Shown here piece by piece: positions 35,384-44,756 of a stretch of DNA of 56,242 bases. Source of the DNA: an uncultured Paracoccaceae bacterium (GTDB lineage Bacteria; Pseudomonadota; Alphaproteobacteria; Rhodobacterales; Rhodobacteraceae). Numbering within the stretch: position 1 is the first letter of the stretch; each line of letters starts with the position of its first letter. The stretch is from the NCBI GenBank assembly GCA_905182105.1, contig CAJJAR010000017.1, positions 1-56,242 on the forward strand, read 5' to 3'. The position numbers and the translations under genes are program-made. The notes under the pieces were generated by a model. That model had not been told where the DNA came from. It saw only the letters and a list, made by a program, of their open reading frames with translations, and ran no database searches.

Positions 35384-37849
35384 ATGGCACATGTGTTTCA
35401 ATGGTTGGTACGGCTTGCTGCTGCTTTAATTGGGCTGGCAGTTTTTAGCGCTTTTATGGCCTATTACTTGGCTTCGCGGTCCCTACCCGATTATGATGCA
35501 ACGCTAGAGCTCGCAGGCCCAAATGCGCCCATCGAAATTGTACGTGACCATGCAAACGTTCCCCACATTTTGGCAAAAACTGATCATGACGCCTTTTTCG
35601 GCCTTGGCTTTGCACACGCTCAGGATCGTCTATGGCAAATGATTGTGCTGCGCCGCACCGCTCGGGGACGTTTGTCCGAAATATTTGGCCGTTCAACAGT
35701 TGAAACAGATACGTATATGCGTCGTTTCGATATTTATCGTTTGGCTCTTTCATCAGTCAATGCACAAGACGCACAAACCATTGCAGCTCTAGAAGCATAT
35801 TCTGACGGCGTGAACGCACAGTTTCAGCAGATCAATCGTGGTTCTTCTGGGCGTGGTGCACCTGAATTGTTCGTGTTCAAAACCCCCTTCGCGCCGTGGC
35901 AGCCAGCAGACTCACTTGCGATTCTCAAACTGATGGCCTTACAATCCTCAGGCCATTTGGCAGATGAGGTGCTGCGAGCACGCATGTCGCTAGCACTTCC
36001 AGACACCGAACGGCTTAACGACATTCTTCCTGATTCACCGGGCGCTGGGGTTGCCAGCCTGCCGCAATACTCCAGTTTGACTCCAAACGTTCCACAGTAC
36101 GCATCAATTAGCTCCACCCAAAACCACCCACTATCACCGTTCAAAGCGCGTGGTTTCAGCGGTGCATCAAACGCGTGGGCAGCAGCCCCCAGTCGTTCAA
36201 CAACCAGTAGCACCTTGCTGGCAAACGATCCTCATATGACCTTCACAGCACCATCTATTTGGTATTTGGCCCGTCTTGAACTACAACTGGGTGGTGTTAT
36301 TGGCGCAACCGTTCCCGGCATCCCATCCATCTGGTCTGGCCGGAGCGCCAAACTGGGTTGGGGCGTAACCACAGCTTATGTTGATGATCAGGATGTTGTG
36401 ATTGAACAGCTAAACCCTGAGAACTCCGAAGAGTATCTAACGCCAACAGGCTTCAAAAAGTTTCAAACACGCCCAACAATCATAAAGATTAAAGACGAAG
36501 CACCGATTACGCTTACACTACGCTGGTCTGACAACGGGCCAGTCCTGCCCGGTAGTTTCCAAAACCTGCGAACTGTAACGCCTACAGGTCACGTCGCGGC
36601 CTTGTCATCCACGGCTCTGAGCCCGAAAGACACAACCCTAAGCGCCAGCATCCGTCTTATGCAATCAACCACTGTGGAAGATGCCATTTTGGCCGGCTCA
36701 CTTCATATGGCGCCAGCACAGAACCTGACAGTTGCGGATCAAACCAAGATCGCTATGAAAACAATCGGTGCTATTCCAAGCCGTAGAACAGATCACCAAA
36801 GTCAGGGGAGGATGCCCAGCCTTGGCAGCGACCCCCGCAATCTTTGGGACGGCATGATGCCATATGCCTCAAACCCAGAGTTTATCGAACCATTGGGTGG
36901 TCTGCTTGGTAACACAAACAACAAAACCGTCGAACGTCCCTTCCCTAACCATATCTCGTTCACGTGGGGTGACACTCAGCGGGTTCAGCGTTGGCAGCGT
37001 CTTATGCAAGTGCGCCAAGTTCATACACGTGACAGCTTTGTCGAGGCACAGCTGGACACTGTCAGCTTCACCGCTCGCGCATTGTTGCCGTTAATTGGTG
37101 CAGAGCTCTGGTTCACAGGCGAAGCCGCTCCTGAGGGCACAGTTCAACGCCAACGCCAACGTGCCCTGACGTTGCTGGCCAGCTGGAACGGCGAAATGAA
37201 CGAACACCTTCCAGAACCCTTGATCTACGCAACTTGGGTTCGCGCGCTGCAATCGCGCCTGATCAAAGATGAACTTGGTCCAATGGCTGCTGAAATTACC
37301 CACGTTGAACCACTGTTCATCGAACGGGTGTTCCGCGATATAAATGGAGCCTCTGAATGGTGCAATATCCTACAAAGCGCTCCAGTCGAAACCTGCGCAG
37401 ATATGGCGCGCCTGGCATTGGATGACGCACTTCTCGAAATCGCAGAAAACTGGGGCACTGCCTTTGAAAGCTTGCGCTGGGGCGATGCACATCAGGCAAC
37501 CCAAGACCATGAAACATTGGGCGATGTGCCTTTGCTGCGTTATTTCGTAAACATCCGCCAATCGACTTCGGGCGGCGACAACACCCTAAACCGTGGTCTC
37601 ACTTCAGGCACTGGTACAAACCCGTTCCAAAATGTACATGGTGCAGGTTATCGTGGTGTCTATGATTTCGCCGACCCTGACAGTTCAGTATTTGTGACCT
37701 CTACAGGCCAATCTGGCCATTTTCTATCACGACACTATGACGACCTTGCGCAGCTATGGCGGCGCGGCGAATACATCTTAATGTCTCTTGATACAGACCT
37801 TGCACGTGGGGCTCCTGTTGGGATCACCACCTTAAATCCGGTGAACTGA
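35384..37849 (+). CDS. Penicillin acylase-family Ntn hydrolase
   Basis: 821 residues. An N-terminal hydrophobic helix (about 7-30) leads into the alpha region; autocleavage is expected before Ser262 in FSGASNAWA, freeing the catalytic N-terminal serine. Later motifs include LLANDPHMTFTAPSIWYL and the GGDNTLNRG segment near the C-terminus. Members cleave amide bonds such as those of penicillins or acyl-homoserine lactones; in marine Roseobacters quorum-signal acylase activity is a reasonable guess only. GGGAGGG precedes the ATG. One base separates its stop from the rluE start codon. Confidence 0.9.
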   Translation: MAHVFQWLVRLAAALIGLAVFSAFMAYYLASRSLPDYDATLELAGPNAPIEIVRDHANVPHILAKTDHDAFFGLGFAHAQDRLWQMIVLRRTARGRLSEIFGRSTVETDTYMRRFDIYRLALSSVNAQDAQTIAALEAYSDGVNAQFQQINRGSSGRGAPELFVFKTPFAPWQPADSLAILKLMALQSSGHLADEVLRARMSLALPDTERLNDILPDSPGAGVASLPQYSSLTPNVPQYASISSTQNHPLSPFKARGFSGASNAWAAAPSRSTTSSTLLANDPHMTFTAPSIWYLARLELQLGGVIGATVPGIPSIWSGRSAKLGWGVTTAYVDDQDVVIEQLNPENSEEYLTPTGFKKFQTRPTIIKIKDEAPITLTLRWSDNGPVLPGSFQNLRTVTPTGHVAALSSTALSPKDTTLSASIRLMQSTTVEDAILAGSLHMAPAQNLTVADQTKIAMKTIGAIPSRRTDHQSQGRMPSLGSDPRNLWDGMMPYASNPEFIEPLGGLLGNTNNKTVERPFPNHISFTWGDTQRVQRWQRLMQVRQVHTRDSFVEAQLDTVSFTARALLPLIGAELWFTGEAAPEGTVQRQRQRALTLLASWNGEMNEHLPEPLIYATWVRALQSRLIKDELGPMAAEITHVEPLFIERVFRDINGASEWCNILQSAPVETCADMARLALDDALLEIAENWGTAFESLRWGDAHQATQDHETLGDVPLLRYFVNIRQSTSGGDNTLNRGLTSGTGTNPFQNVHGAGYRGVYDFADPDSSVFVTSTGQSGHFLSRHYDDLAQLWRRGEYILMSLDTDLARGAPVGITTLNPVN

Positions 37850-37850
37850 T

Positions 37851-38399
37851 ATGGCACGCGTTATCCTTTTTAATAAACCTTTTGGCGTTCTGTCGCAGTT
37901 TACCGACAAAGGCAGCGATGGCTCCCCTCGCCCAACCTTGTCGAGATACATCAACGTACCACGGGTTTATCCAGCAGGTCGTTTGGACCGTGACAGCGAG
38001 GGCTTGATGGTCTTGACCGACAATGGTGCCCTACAGTCCAAAATTTCGGACCCAATAAACAAGATGACCAAAACCTATTGGGTTCAGGTTGAAGGGACGC
38101 CAAGTGGTGCAAGCTTGGCTAAACTCAACAATGGAGTCCTACTGAAAGACGGCAAAACGGCTCCTGCAAAGGTTCAGCAAATTGATGAGCCTGATGATCT
38201 GTGGGAACGCAATCCACCTGTACGGTTTCGTCTATCAGTGCCAGATACATGGATCAGCATCGTGATCGCTGAAGGGCGCAACCGTCAGGTTCGCCGCATG
38301 ACAGCGGCCATTGGACACCCAACCTTGCGGCTGATCCGTGCGGAGATCGGCGAATGGAAACTTGGTGATCTTGCTTTGGGGAAATGGACTGACGTCTAA
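37851..38399 (+). CDS. rluE: 23S rRNA pseudouridine synthase, RluE-like
   Basis: 182 residues. Converts a uridine of 23S rRNA to pseudouridine (position 2457 in E. coli numbering if orthologous). The sequence matches E. coli RluE along its length, including VILFNKPFGVLSQFTDK, the catalytic-aspartate motif GRLDRDSEGL (Asp46) and EGRNRQVRRMTAAIGHPTLRLIR. The ATG follows the acylase stop by one base and uses GGTGA within that gene as ribosome-binding site. A palindrome covers its stop codon. Confidence 0.92.
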   Translation: MARVILFNKPFGVLSQFTDKGSDGSPRPTLSRYINVPRVYPAGRLDRDSEGLMVLTDNGALQSKISDPINKMTKTYWVQVEGTPSGASLAKLNNGVLLKDGKTAPAKVQQIDEPDDLWERNPPVRFRLSVPDTWISIVIAEGRNRQVRRMTAAIGHPTLRLIRAEIGEWKLGDLALGKWTDV

Positions 38400-38412
38400 T
38401 TAGACTTCAGTC
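38387..38412. repeat. 26-bp near-perfect palindrome at the rluE/prfB junction
   Basis: GACTGA-C-GTCTAA (38387-38399) mirrors TTAGAC-T-TCAGTC (38400-38412): 12 of 13 pairs match, with no spacer. It spans the rluE stop codon and ends nine bases before the end of convergent prfB. It may be a shared terminator structure without T-run or a protein site. Confidence 0.6.
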
Positions 38413-38421
38413 ACACAGCAC

Positions 38422-39543
38422 TTAGTTTTGCGCTTCAGCGCGACTTTTGCCCGAAACGTTCAAAGCCAAGGTCGCACCCATCAATCCATCTAAGTCGCCG
38501 TCCAACACACCTTTTGTATCAGAAGTTTCATAGTTGGTACGCAAATCCTTAACCATTTGATATGGCTGCAGAACGTATGAACGGATTTGGTTGCCCCAAC
38601 CCGCATCGCCTTTGTTCTCATGCATCTCATTCACAGCAGCATTGCGACGATCCATCTCCATTTGATACAAACGGGATTTCAAAGCCTTCATCGCAATGTC
38701 ACGGTTTTGGTGCTGTGACTTCTCAGATGAAGTCACAACGATACCTGTTGGCGCGTGTGTGATCCGCACAGCTGAGTCAGTCGTGTTAACATGCTGACCA
38801 CCCGCACCCGATGAACGATATGTATCAATGCGAATATCAGACGGGTTCACTTCGATTTCGATATTGTCATCGACAACCGGATAAACACCCACAGAGGTAA
38901 AGGACGTGTGGCGCTTCGCAGCAGAGTCAAAAGGTGAAATACGAACCAAACGGTGTACACCGGATTCCGATTTCATCCAGCCATAGGCATTTTGCCCACT
39001 AATGCGGTAAGTCGCAGACTTGATGCCTGCCTCCTCGCCGGCGCTCTCAGCCTGCAATTCAACTTTGTAGCCCTTCTTCTCGGCCCAACGCACATACATA
39101 CGCGCCAGCATCGAGGCCCAATCACAGCTTTCTGTACCGCCAGCACCCGAGTTGATTTCAAGGAAAGTGTCACTGCCATCGGCTTCGCCATCTAGCAATG
39201 CTTCCAGCTCTTTTTGGGCAGCTGTAGTGGCCAAGGCCTTCAAGGCAGCTTCGGCTTCGCCAATGACCTCTTGGTCCTCTTCCATCTCGCCCAAATCGAT
39301 CAATTCGATATTGTCGTTTAGATCAGTTTTGATACCCTCATACGTTCCAATTGAATCTACCAAATTTTGGCGTTCGCGCATCAACTTTTGCGCAGCATCT
39401 GGATCATCCCACAGGTTTGGATCTTCAACGCGCGCGTCGAATTCCTCTAATCGATATGCACAGGTTTCAACATCCAAACGTTGCCCGAGCAACTCCAGTG
39501 ATTTTTCAATCTCTGTAACGATATTTTGGATTTCTGCGCGCAT
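38422..39543 (-). CDS. prfB: Peptide chain release factor 2
   Basis: 373 residues. Recognises UGA and UAA stop codons and triggers peptide release. The stop-recognition SPF motif appears in [13 protein letters not shown] and the catalytic GGQ in [16 protein letters not shown]. The gene is one open frame: the E. coli-type programmed frameshift near codon 25 is absent. The start at 39543 (MRAEIQNIV) follows AGGTG at 5 bases; an upstream 21-codon extension lacks both a signal and similarity. It lies downstream of the PBP1A gene. Confidence 0.96.
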   Translation of the reverse strand: MRAEIQNIVTEIEKSLELLGQRLDVETCAYRLEEFDARVEDPNLWDDPDAAQKLMRERQNLVDSIGTYEGIKTDLNDNIELIDLGEMEEDQEVIGEAEAALKALATTAAQKELEALLDGEADGSDTFLEINSGAGGTESCDWASMLARMYVRWAEKKGYKVELQAESAGEEAGIKSATYRISGQNAYGWMKSESGVHRLVRISPFDSAAKRHTSFTSVGVYPVVDDNIEIEVNPSDIRIDTYRSSGAGGQHVNTTDSAVRITHAPTGIVVTSSEKSQHQNRDIAMKALKSRLYQMEMDRRNAAVNEMHENKGDAGWGNQIRSYVLQPYQMVKDLRTNYETSDTKGVLDGDLDGLMGATLALNVSGKSRAEAQN

Positions 39544-39611
39544 GGTGCACCTGCATTGAGAACTGAATAGAAGTAAGTTGATAAAGCAGCACTGTAAGCA
39601 CAGCAAGCGTG

Positions 39612-39636
39612 TAAGAAGGGCTTTGCGCCCCCCTTA
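39612..39636 (-). terminator. Stem-loop after the PBP1A gene
   Basis: On the minus strand TAAGGGGGGC pairs with GCCCTTCTTA (10 bp, two G-U pairs, loop GCAAA). On the plus strand the same positions would be A-C mismatches, so the structure favours the minus-strand transcript. No T-run follows, so some read-through into prfB is likely. Confidence 0.5.
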
Positions 39637-39646
39637 ACCGATATTG

Positions 39647-42199
39647 CTAATAAAGACCGCCAGAACTCAGTGTTCCAAAGGTGGCTTTTGGTCCCACGAC
39701 GGCTTTCTTGCCCGTAGATGTGGTCACTTGGCGGGATGTAACGCCCACCTCTTCAAACAATGGCAAATCTGCACCCATCGCAAAACCGCCATCAATGGCG
39801 ATGCCAAACACTGGCTCCTCGCCATCGCGGAAATACTCTGCCACAACGTTATCGCCTGTTGCATCATCGCTAAGACGTGCGCCAGTGAAACGGTCGATCT
39901 TCAAAAAGAAGCCACCCGGAGGAACGTCAAAATCACCGCCGCCATATTTCTTGGTCGCTTCCTCCATGAACGTATTGAACACAGGCCCACACATGCCACC
40001 ACCAGACGCACCACGCCCCAAGGATTTTGGTGTGTCGTATCCAATGAAACAACCCGCAGCGATATTCTTGGTAAAGCCAACAAACCATACGTCTTTGGCG
40101 TCGTTGGTTGTCCCAGTCTTACCGGCTGTTGGGACTGACAAGTTAACCGTTTCACGCGCCGTGCCACGCTTAACAACGCCAGTCATCATCGATGTCAGCT
40201 GATAAGCAGTGATTGGATCCATGACCCGCTCACGGTTCGAGATAATCCGCGGGGAAAACCCAGGCTCAAGACTGGCAACCTGGCACTCATCGCATGCCCG
40301 TTCATCGTGGCGATAAATCGTTTTACCATAGCGGTCTTGCACACGGTCAACCAATGTAGGCTGAACACGCTCACCGCCATTTGCAAACATCGCGTAAGCG
40401 GCGACCATCTGATACAGTGTAGTTTCCTCTGAGCCCAACGAGTTGGCAAGAAAACGGCCCATATTGTTATAAACACCAAAGCTTTCAGCATAATTTGCGA
40501 CCGTATCCATCCCCACCTCTTTTGCTAAACGAATGGTCATAAGGTTACGTGACTGTTCGATCCCAGTACGAAGCGGCGTTGGGCCGTAGAACTTGTTGGA
40601 TGAATTGCGCGGACGCCATAGCCCTTGCGGTGTGTTAATCTCAATCGGCGCATCCACAACAATCGTAGCAGGCGTATAGCCACTGTCGAGCGCCGCAGCG
40701 TAAACAAACGGCTTGAAACTAGAACCTGGTTGGCGTTTCGCTTGGGTTGCGCGGTTAAACACGGACGCTTGATAGCTGAAGCCACCCTGCATCGCGATCA
40801 CACGACCTGTATCGACGTCCATAGCAACAAAGCCGCCCTGCACTTTTGGCACTTGGCGCAACGTCCAGCCAATAAAGGAACCATCATTGTCCACAGTCAT
40901 ACGGCGCACATGGACAACCTCTCCCACTGCAACAAGATCGCCTGCAACGCGGGCTTTCTTAGCCAACGAACCATCATTGTTGCGTTTGCGGGCCCATTGC
41001 ACATCCTTCGCAGGCACCCAGTGACCGTCTTCGTCTTCCTCAACGCCTTCAATCCCAAGGCGCGCTTCATTCTGACCGACCTCTAGAACAACGGCAGGGT
41101 ACCACTTATTTTCAAGGCGAATATCGCGCGCGATGCGGATGTTAGACAGCGCTTCGCGCCACGTTGCCTCGTCACCAAGTTGATCAACTGGAATTGTCTT
41201 TCCAGTGCCGTGCCAGATGCCTTGAGACCGGTCATAACTTTCCAACTGACGTTGTAGGGCAGTGGCCGCGATTGGCTGCATTTCATTATCGATTGTCGCC
41301 CGTACAGAAAGACCACCAGTGAAGAATTCGCTTTCACCAAAATCATCACTCAACTGGCGACGAATTTCATCAGTGAAATAATCACGCAGCGGCAATTCTT
41401 TTCTAAAGCTCTCAAAATCACCATTTTGCACTGATTTCAGCTCAGCCTCACGTTCAACCTCATAAGTTGCCTCCGTGATATGCCCATTCTCCATCATCTC
41501 TTTTAAAACAAAGTTACGACGCTGAAGAAGACGATCCTTGCGACGTACTGGGTGGAACTGAGACGGCGCTTTTGGAAGACTGGCAAGCATTGCAGCCTCG
41601 TGAGGTGCCAATTCATCCAAGGTCTTGTTAAAGTACGTTTGACTAGCAGCCGCCACACCATAACTGTTTTGGCCCAAGAAAATTTCGTTAAGGTAAAGCT
41701 CAAGAATACCCTCTTTATCAAGAGTTTCCTCGATCCTTGAGGCCAGAATGATCTCTTGAATTTTGCGCTCAGCTTTACGCTCCCCACCGAGCAAGAAGTT
41801 TTTCATAACCTGCTGCGTAATGGTCGACGCACCGCGCACGTCGCGACCACGAGTACGCACAGCATCAAAGCCAGCAGAGGCGATACCGCGCAAATCATAC
41901 CCATCGTGTTCGTAAAAATTTTTATCTTCCGCACTAACGAAGGCTTGCTTAATCAAATCAGGGATCGTGTCAGCCGGCGCAAACAAGCGACGCTCTTTGG
42001 CGAACTCATCTATAATGCGGCCTTGGCCCGAATAAATTCGGCTGATCGTTGGAGGCGTATATTCTGCCAAAGATTCGTGGCTGGGCAAATCACGACCATA
42101 CATCCAAAAGATAGCACCAACGGTGAGGGCAATCATGCCCAACCCCATTGTTATGGTTGTGAAAATTCCACCAAAAAATGATAGTATAAATCGAAACAT
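39647..42199 (-). CDS. mrcA: Penicillin-binding protein 1A (bifunctional transglycosylase/transpeptidase)
   Basis: 850 residues. An N-terminal membrane anchor (about 8-33), a GT51 glycosyltransferase domain with catalytic glutamate Glu91 in SAEDKNFYEHDG and the motif GASTITQQVMKN, an inserted OB-like domain, and a transpeptidase domain with Ser493 in PGSSFKPF, the SRN motif in EQSRNLM and KTGTTND. Polymerises and cross-links peptidoglycan. AAGGGGT precedes the start. It follows amiC by 108 bases on the same strand, so cell-wall synthesis and hydrolysis genes are neighbours. Confidence 0.96.
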   Translation of the reverse strand: MFRFILSFFGGIFTTITMGLGMIALTVGAIFWMYGRDLPSHESLAEYTPPTISRIYSGQGRIIDEFAKERRLFAPADTIPDLIKQAFVSAEDKNFYEHDGYDLRGIASAGFDAVRTRGRDVRGASTITQQVMKNFLLGGERKAERKIQEIILASRIEETLDKEGILELYLNEIFLGQNSYGVAAASQTYFNKTLDELAPHEAAMLASLPKAPSQFHPVRRKDRLLQRRNFVLKEMMENGHITEATYEVEREAELKSVQNGDFESFRKELPLRDYFTDEIRRQLSDDFGESEFFTGGLSVRATIDNEMQPIAATALQRQLESYDRSQGIWHGTGKTIPVDQLGDEATWREALSNIRIARDIRLENKWYPAVVLEVGQNEARLGIEGVEEDEDGHWVPAKDVQWARKRNNDGSLAKKARVAGDLVAVGEVVHVRRMTVDNDGSFIGWTLRQVPKVQGGFVAMDVDTGRVIAMQGGFSYQASVFNRATQAKRQPGSSFKPFVYAAALDSGYTPATIVVDAPIEINTPQGLWRPRNSSNKFYGPTPLRTGIEQSRNLMTIRLAKEVGMDTVANYAESFGVYNNMGRFLANSLGSEETTLYQMVAAYAMFANGGERVQPTLVDRVQDRYGKTIYRHDERACDECQVASLEPGFSPRIISNRERVMDPITAYQLTSMMTGVVKRGTARETVNLSVPTAGKTGTTNDAKDVWFVGFTKNIAAGCFIGYDTPKSLGRGASGGGMCGPVFNTFMEEATKKYGGGDFDVPPGGFFLKIDRFTGARLSDDATGDNVVAEYFRDGEEPVFGIAIDGGFAMGADLPLFEEVGVTSRQVTTSTGKKAVVGPKATFGTLSSGGLY

Positions 42200-42307
42200 T
42201 CCGCGCGCACCCCTTCAGGATGTTCTTTTATTAGCCCAGCTATATGATATGGGTCCGCTAGGGTCAAAACACGACTTGGTGCATGATAGGCAGAAACTTG
42301 CGTGACG

Positions 42308-43522
42308 CTATTGGCGTACCAATGGACGGGTCGCCAAGTCATCCGCTTTCCATGCGATGATCGCCTGCACCAATGCTGAAACAATCAGGTTACGCCATTC
42401 AGGGTCAAGTAGGTTTGCCCGATCACGCGGGCTAGATAGAAAACCAACTTCGATCAATACAGACGGAATATCTGCGCTTTTCAACACAGAAAATCCCGCT
42501 TTTTTCTGACGTTTATTACTCAGAGGCGCACCCACATCTCCAATCATCTCAAGCAAAGCATTGGCCAATGCTTCGCTGCGGGGCCCTGTTTCTTGGCGTG
42601 CTAGATCGATCAGGACATTTGCAACTTCGTCGTCAGACCCATTCAGGTCAACGCCAGCGATAATGTCAGCGCGATTGTGTTGTGATGCCAATTGTGCAGA
42701 CGCTGCATCACTTGCGTCATCAGACAGCGTGTAAACGGTTGCCCCCTGCGCCTGCCCGTTGGAAAATGCATCAGCATGTAACGAAATAAACAGGTCAGCA
42801 CCCACTTTATGCGCATTCGAAACACGCGCGGGCAAAGAAACAAAGCTATCATCGTTACGTGTTAGAAATGCTTTAACCTCGCCTGTACGTATCAATGCTT
42901 CGGCCAATCCACTTCCCAGCGTCAGCATCAGGTCCTTTTCATTCACACCGTCACGCACAGCGCCGGGATCAATGCCACCGTGCCCTGGATCGATCATTAC
43001 AACAAATTCGTCGTCGTTTTTTTCAACTGCTGTTGTGCGCGCCTGTTCAGGTGCCCAATTTGCATTGGGGGGAGATCCCACATTTGCGGCAAATCTCTCT
43101 GCGCTGACTGGACCAAGCGCTATGCGCAAAATTGCCTGCCCTGTCACCTGATCAACGGGCATCCCAATTTCGATCGGCAACATAGGTTCGCTCAAGTCCA
43201 AAACCATGCGTGACCAGCCCGCTTGAAAGCTGCCAAACCGTGCAGCGGTGATACGCCCATCTACTTCCAGAATGTCGCTGGCACTTACGCCAGTCCAATT
43301 GGCTTCTTTGAAATCGACAATAAGCCGCGCAGGTTCATCCAGATGGAACACCCGAAATGGGACTCCTTGACTGAGGTGCAAAGCGACACTGGATTTGCCG
43401 AACCATCCATCTTTAATCTCGCTCGCAACAGGATCAACACGCGCAATAACACCAAAATCTTGGGCATTTACCGCATTGGCTAATGTCAAAATCATCGCTG
43501 CTGTTTGAATTACCCGTCGCAT
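42308..43522 (-). CDS. amiC: N-acetylmuramoyl-L-alanine amidase, AmiC type
   Basis: 404 residues with a signal peptide of 20 residues (cut after ANAVNA). An AMIN domain (about residues 25-130) targets it to the septum; an Amidase_3 domain follows, with zinc ligands in MIDPGHGGIDPG, the glutamate in NEKDLML and the histidine in ISLHADAFS, plus the catalytic glutamate in VLIEVGFLSS. Splits septal peptidoglycan during division. The start at 43522 follows AAAGGT; an ATG eleven codons earlier is less likely because of the signal peptide. Confidence 0.94.
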   Translation of the reverse strand: MRRVIQTAAMILTLANAVNAQDFGVIARVDPVASEIKDGWFGKSSVALHLSQGVPFRVFHLDEPARLIVDFKEANWTGVSASDILEVDGRITAARFGSFQAGWSRMVLDLSEPMLPIEIGMPVDQVTGQAILRIALGPVSAERFAANVGSPPNANWAPEQARTTAVEKNDDEFVVMIDPGHGGIDPGAVRDGVNEKDLMLTLGSGLAEALIRTGEVKAFLTRNDDSFVSLPARVSNAHKVGADLFISLHADAFSNGQAQGATVYTLSDDASDAASAQLASQHNRADIIAGVDLNGSDDEVANVLIDLARQETGPRSEALANALLEMIGDVGAPLSNKRQKKAGFSVLKSADIPSVLIEVGFLSSPRDRANLLDPEWRNLIVSALVQAIIAWKADDLATRPLVRQ

Positions 43523-43588
43523 ACTGCTCAGACCTTTGTTGTTTCTTTTGATCAACTTAACCCAGTCAGTCGCGAATGGGAATTCAGC

Positions 43589-44734
43589 CTAACCTCTCTC
43601 AGCCATGAACTTTTGCAAACGGGCCAATCCCTCTTCGAGATCTGCCGTACCGCGTGCATAAGAAAACCGCAGTGTTTGGTGCCCACGTATCGGATCAAAA
43701 TCAAGACCGGGTGTCACAGCAACCCCAGCCTCCTCCAATATTTCCGCGGCCAATGCGCGACTGTCATTCGTAATCTCGGACACATCTGCATAAACATAAA
43801 ACGCCCCGTCAGGCGGTGCTATGCAGTCAAACCCTGCTTTTGGCAGCCCTTCCAGCATCAACAAGCGATTGCGCGTATAAACGGCCAAGTTGGCTTGTAG
43901 CTCGTCACCAGCGTCCATCGCAGCAAGGGCCGCAACCTGACTGGCATGGGGCGCACAGATGAACATGTTTTGCGCTATCCGCTCAACCACACGCACATGA
44001 TTTTCTGGGACAACCATCCAACCAACGCGCCACCCCGTCATGCTAAAGTACTTGGAGAACGAGTTAATGACATAGCATTCATCGGTCAATTCGAGGGCAG
44101 TGACCGCTTTGGCCTCATACTCAATACCGTGATAAATCTCGTCGCTGATTAATGACGCATTTTGCGCGGACGCTGCATCGATCAATGCACCCATTGCTGA
44201 GCGATCCAGCATCGTGCCCGTAGGGTTCCCCGGTGAGGCCACCATAAGTCCCGCTAAATCCATTCCCGCAAAATCAGCCCCAACAGGTTGAAAGCGATTG
44301 GCAGGATCAGTTTGCAGATCAACAGGCTGCAAACCCAATGCATGCAAGATTTGTCGATAGCTAGGGTATCCCGGTGCGCCGATACCGACGCGATCCCCAC
44401 TGTCGAACAGTGCCGTGAATGCCAAAAGGAAACCACCAGACGATCCGGGCGTAATCACAACACGTTCCGGGTTCAGGTCAACGTTATACCACTCACCATA
44501 CATTTGTGCGATCCGCACCCGTAATGCCGGAAGGCCAAGAGCCACGGTATACCCAAGGGGCCCCTGCTCCATGGCGCGTGCCAAAGCATCCGTCGCAACC
44601 TTCGGTGCACCGGTGCCCGGTTGCCCCACCTCCATATGGATAATGTGACGTCCTGCCTCTTCTGCACGGCGAGCGGCCTCCATCACATCCATCACAATAA
44701 AGGGATCAACTTTGGAACGGGTTGAAGTTCGCAT
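43589..44734 (-). CDS. Class I/II pyridoxal-phosphate aminotransferase
   Basis: 381 residues. The PLP lysine lies in NSFSKYFSMTGWRVGW, with the preceding SPGNPTGT and SDEIYHGIEY motifs of the aspartate-aminotransferase fold. The amino donor and acceptor are unknown. The start at 44734 (MRTSTRSKVDPF) has AGGAAGG 7 bases upstream. It is divergent from the M48 protease gene, and the two starts are separated by only 22 bases, or overlap in CATG if the protease starts at 44733. Confidence 0.9.
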   Translation of the reverse strand: MRTSTRSKVDPFIVMDVMEAARRAEEAGRHIIHMEVGQPGTGAPKVATDALARAMEQGPLGYTVALGLPALRVRIAQMYGEWYNVDLNPERVVITPGSSGGFLLAFTALFDSGDRVGIGAPGYPSYRQILHALGLQPVDLQTDPANRFQPVGADFAGMDLAGLMVASPGNPTGTMLDRSAMGALIDAASAQNASLISDEIYHGIEYEAKAVTALELTDECYVINSFSKYFSMTGWRVGWMVVPENHVRVVERIAQNMFICAPHASQVAALAAMDAGDELQANLAVYTRNRLLMLEGLPKAGFDCIAPPDGAFYVYADVSEITNDSRALAAEILEEAGVAVTPGLDFDPIRGHQTLRFSYARGTADLEEGLARLQKFMAERG

Positions 44735-44756
44735 GAAAAACCTTCCTAATGTTTCC

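Noticed and set aside
38562..39559. Several plus-strand open frames inside prfB
   Set aside because: Shadows of a strongly conserved gene on the other strand, without own ribosome-binding sites.
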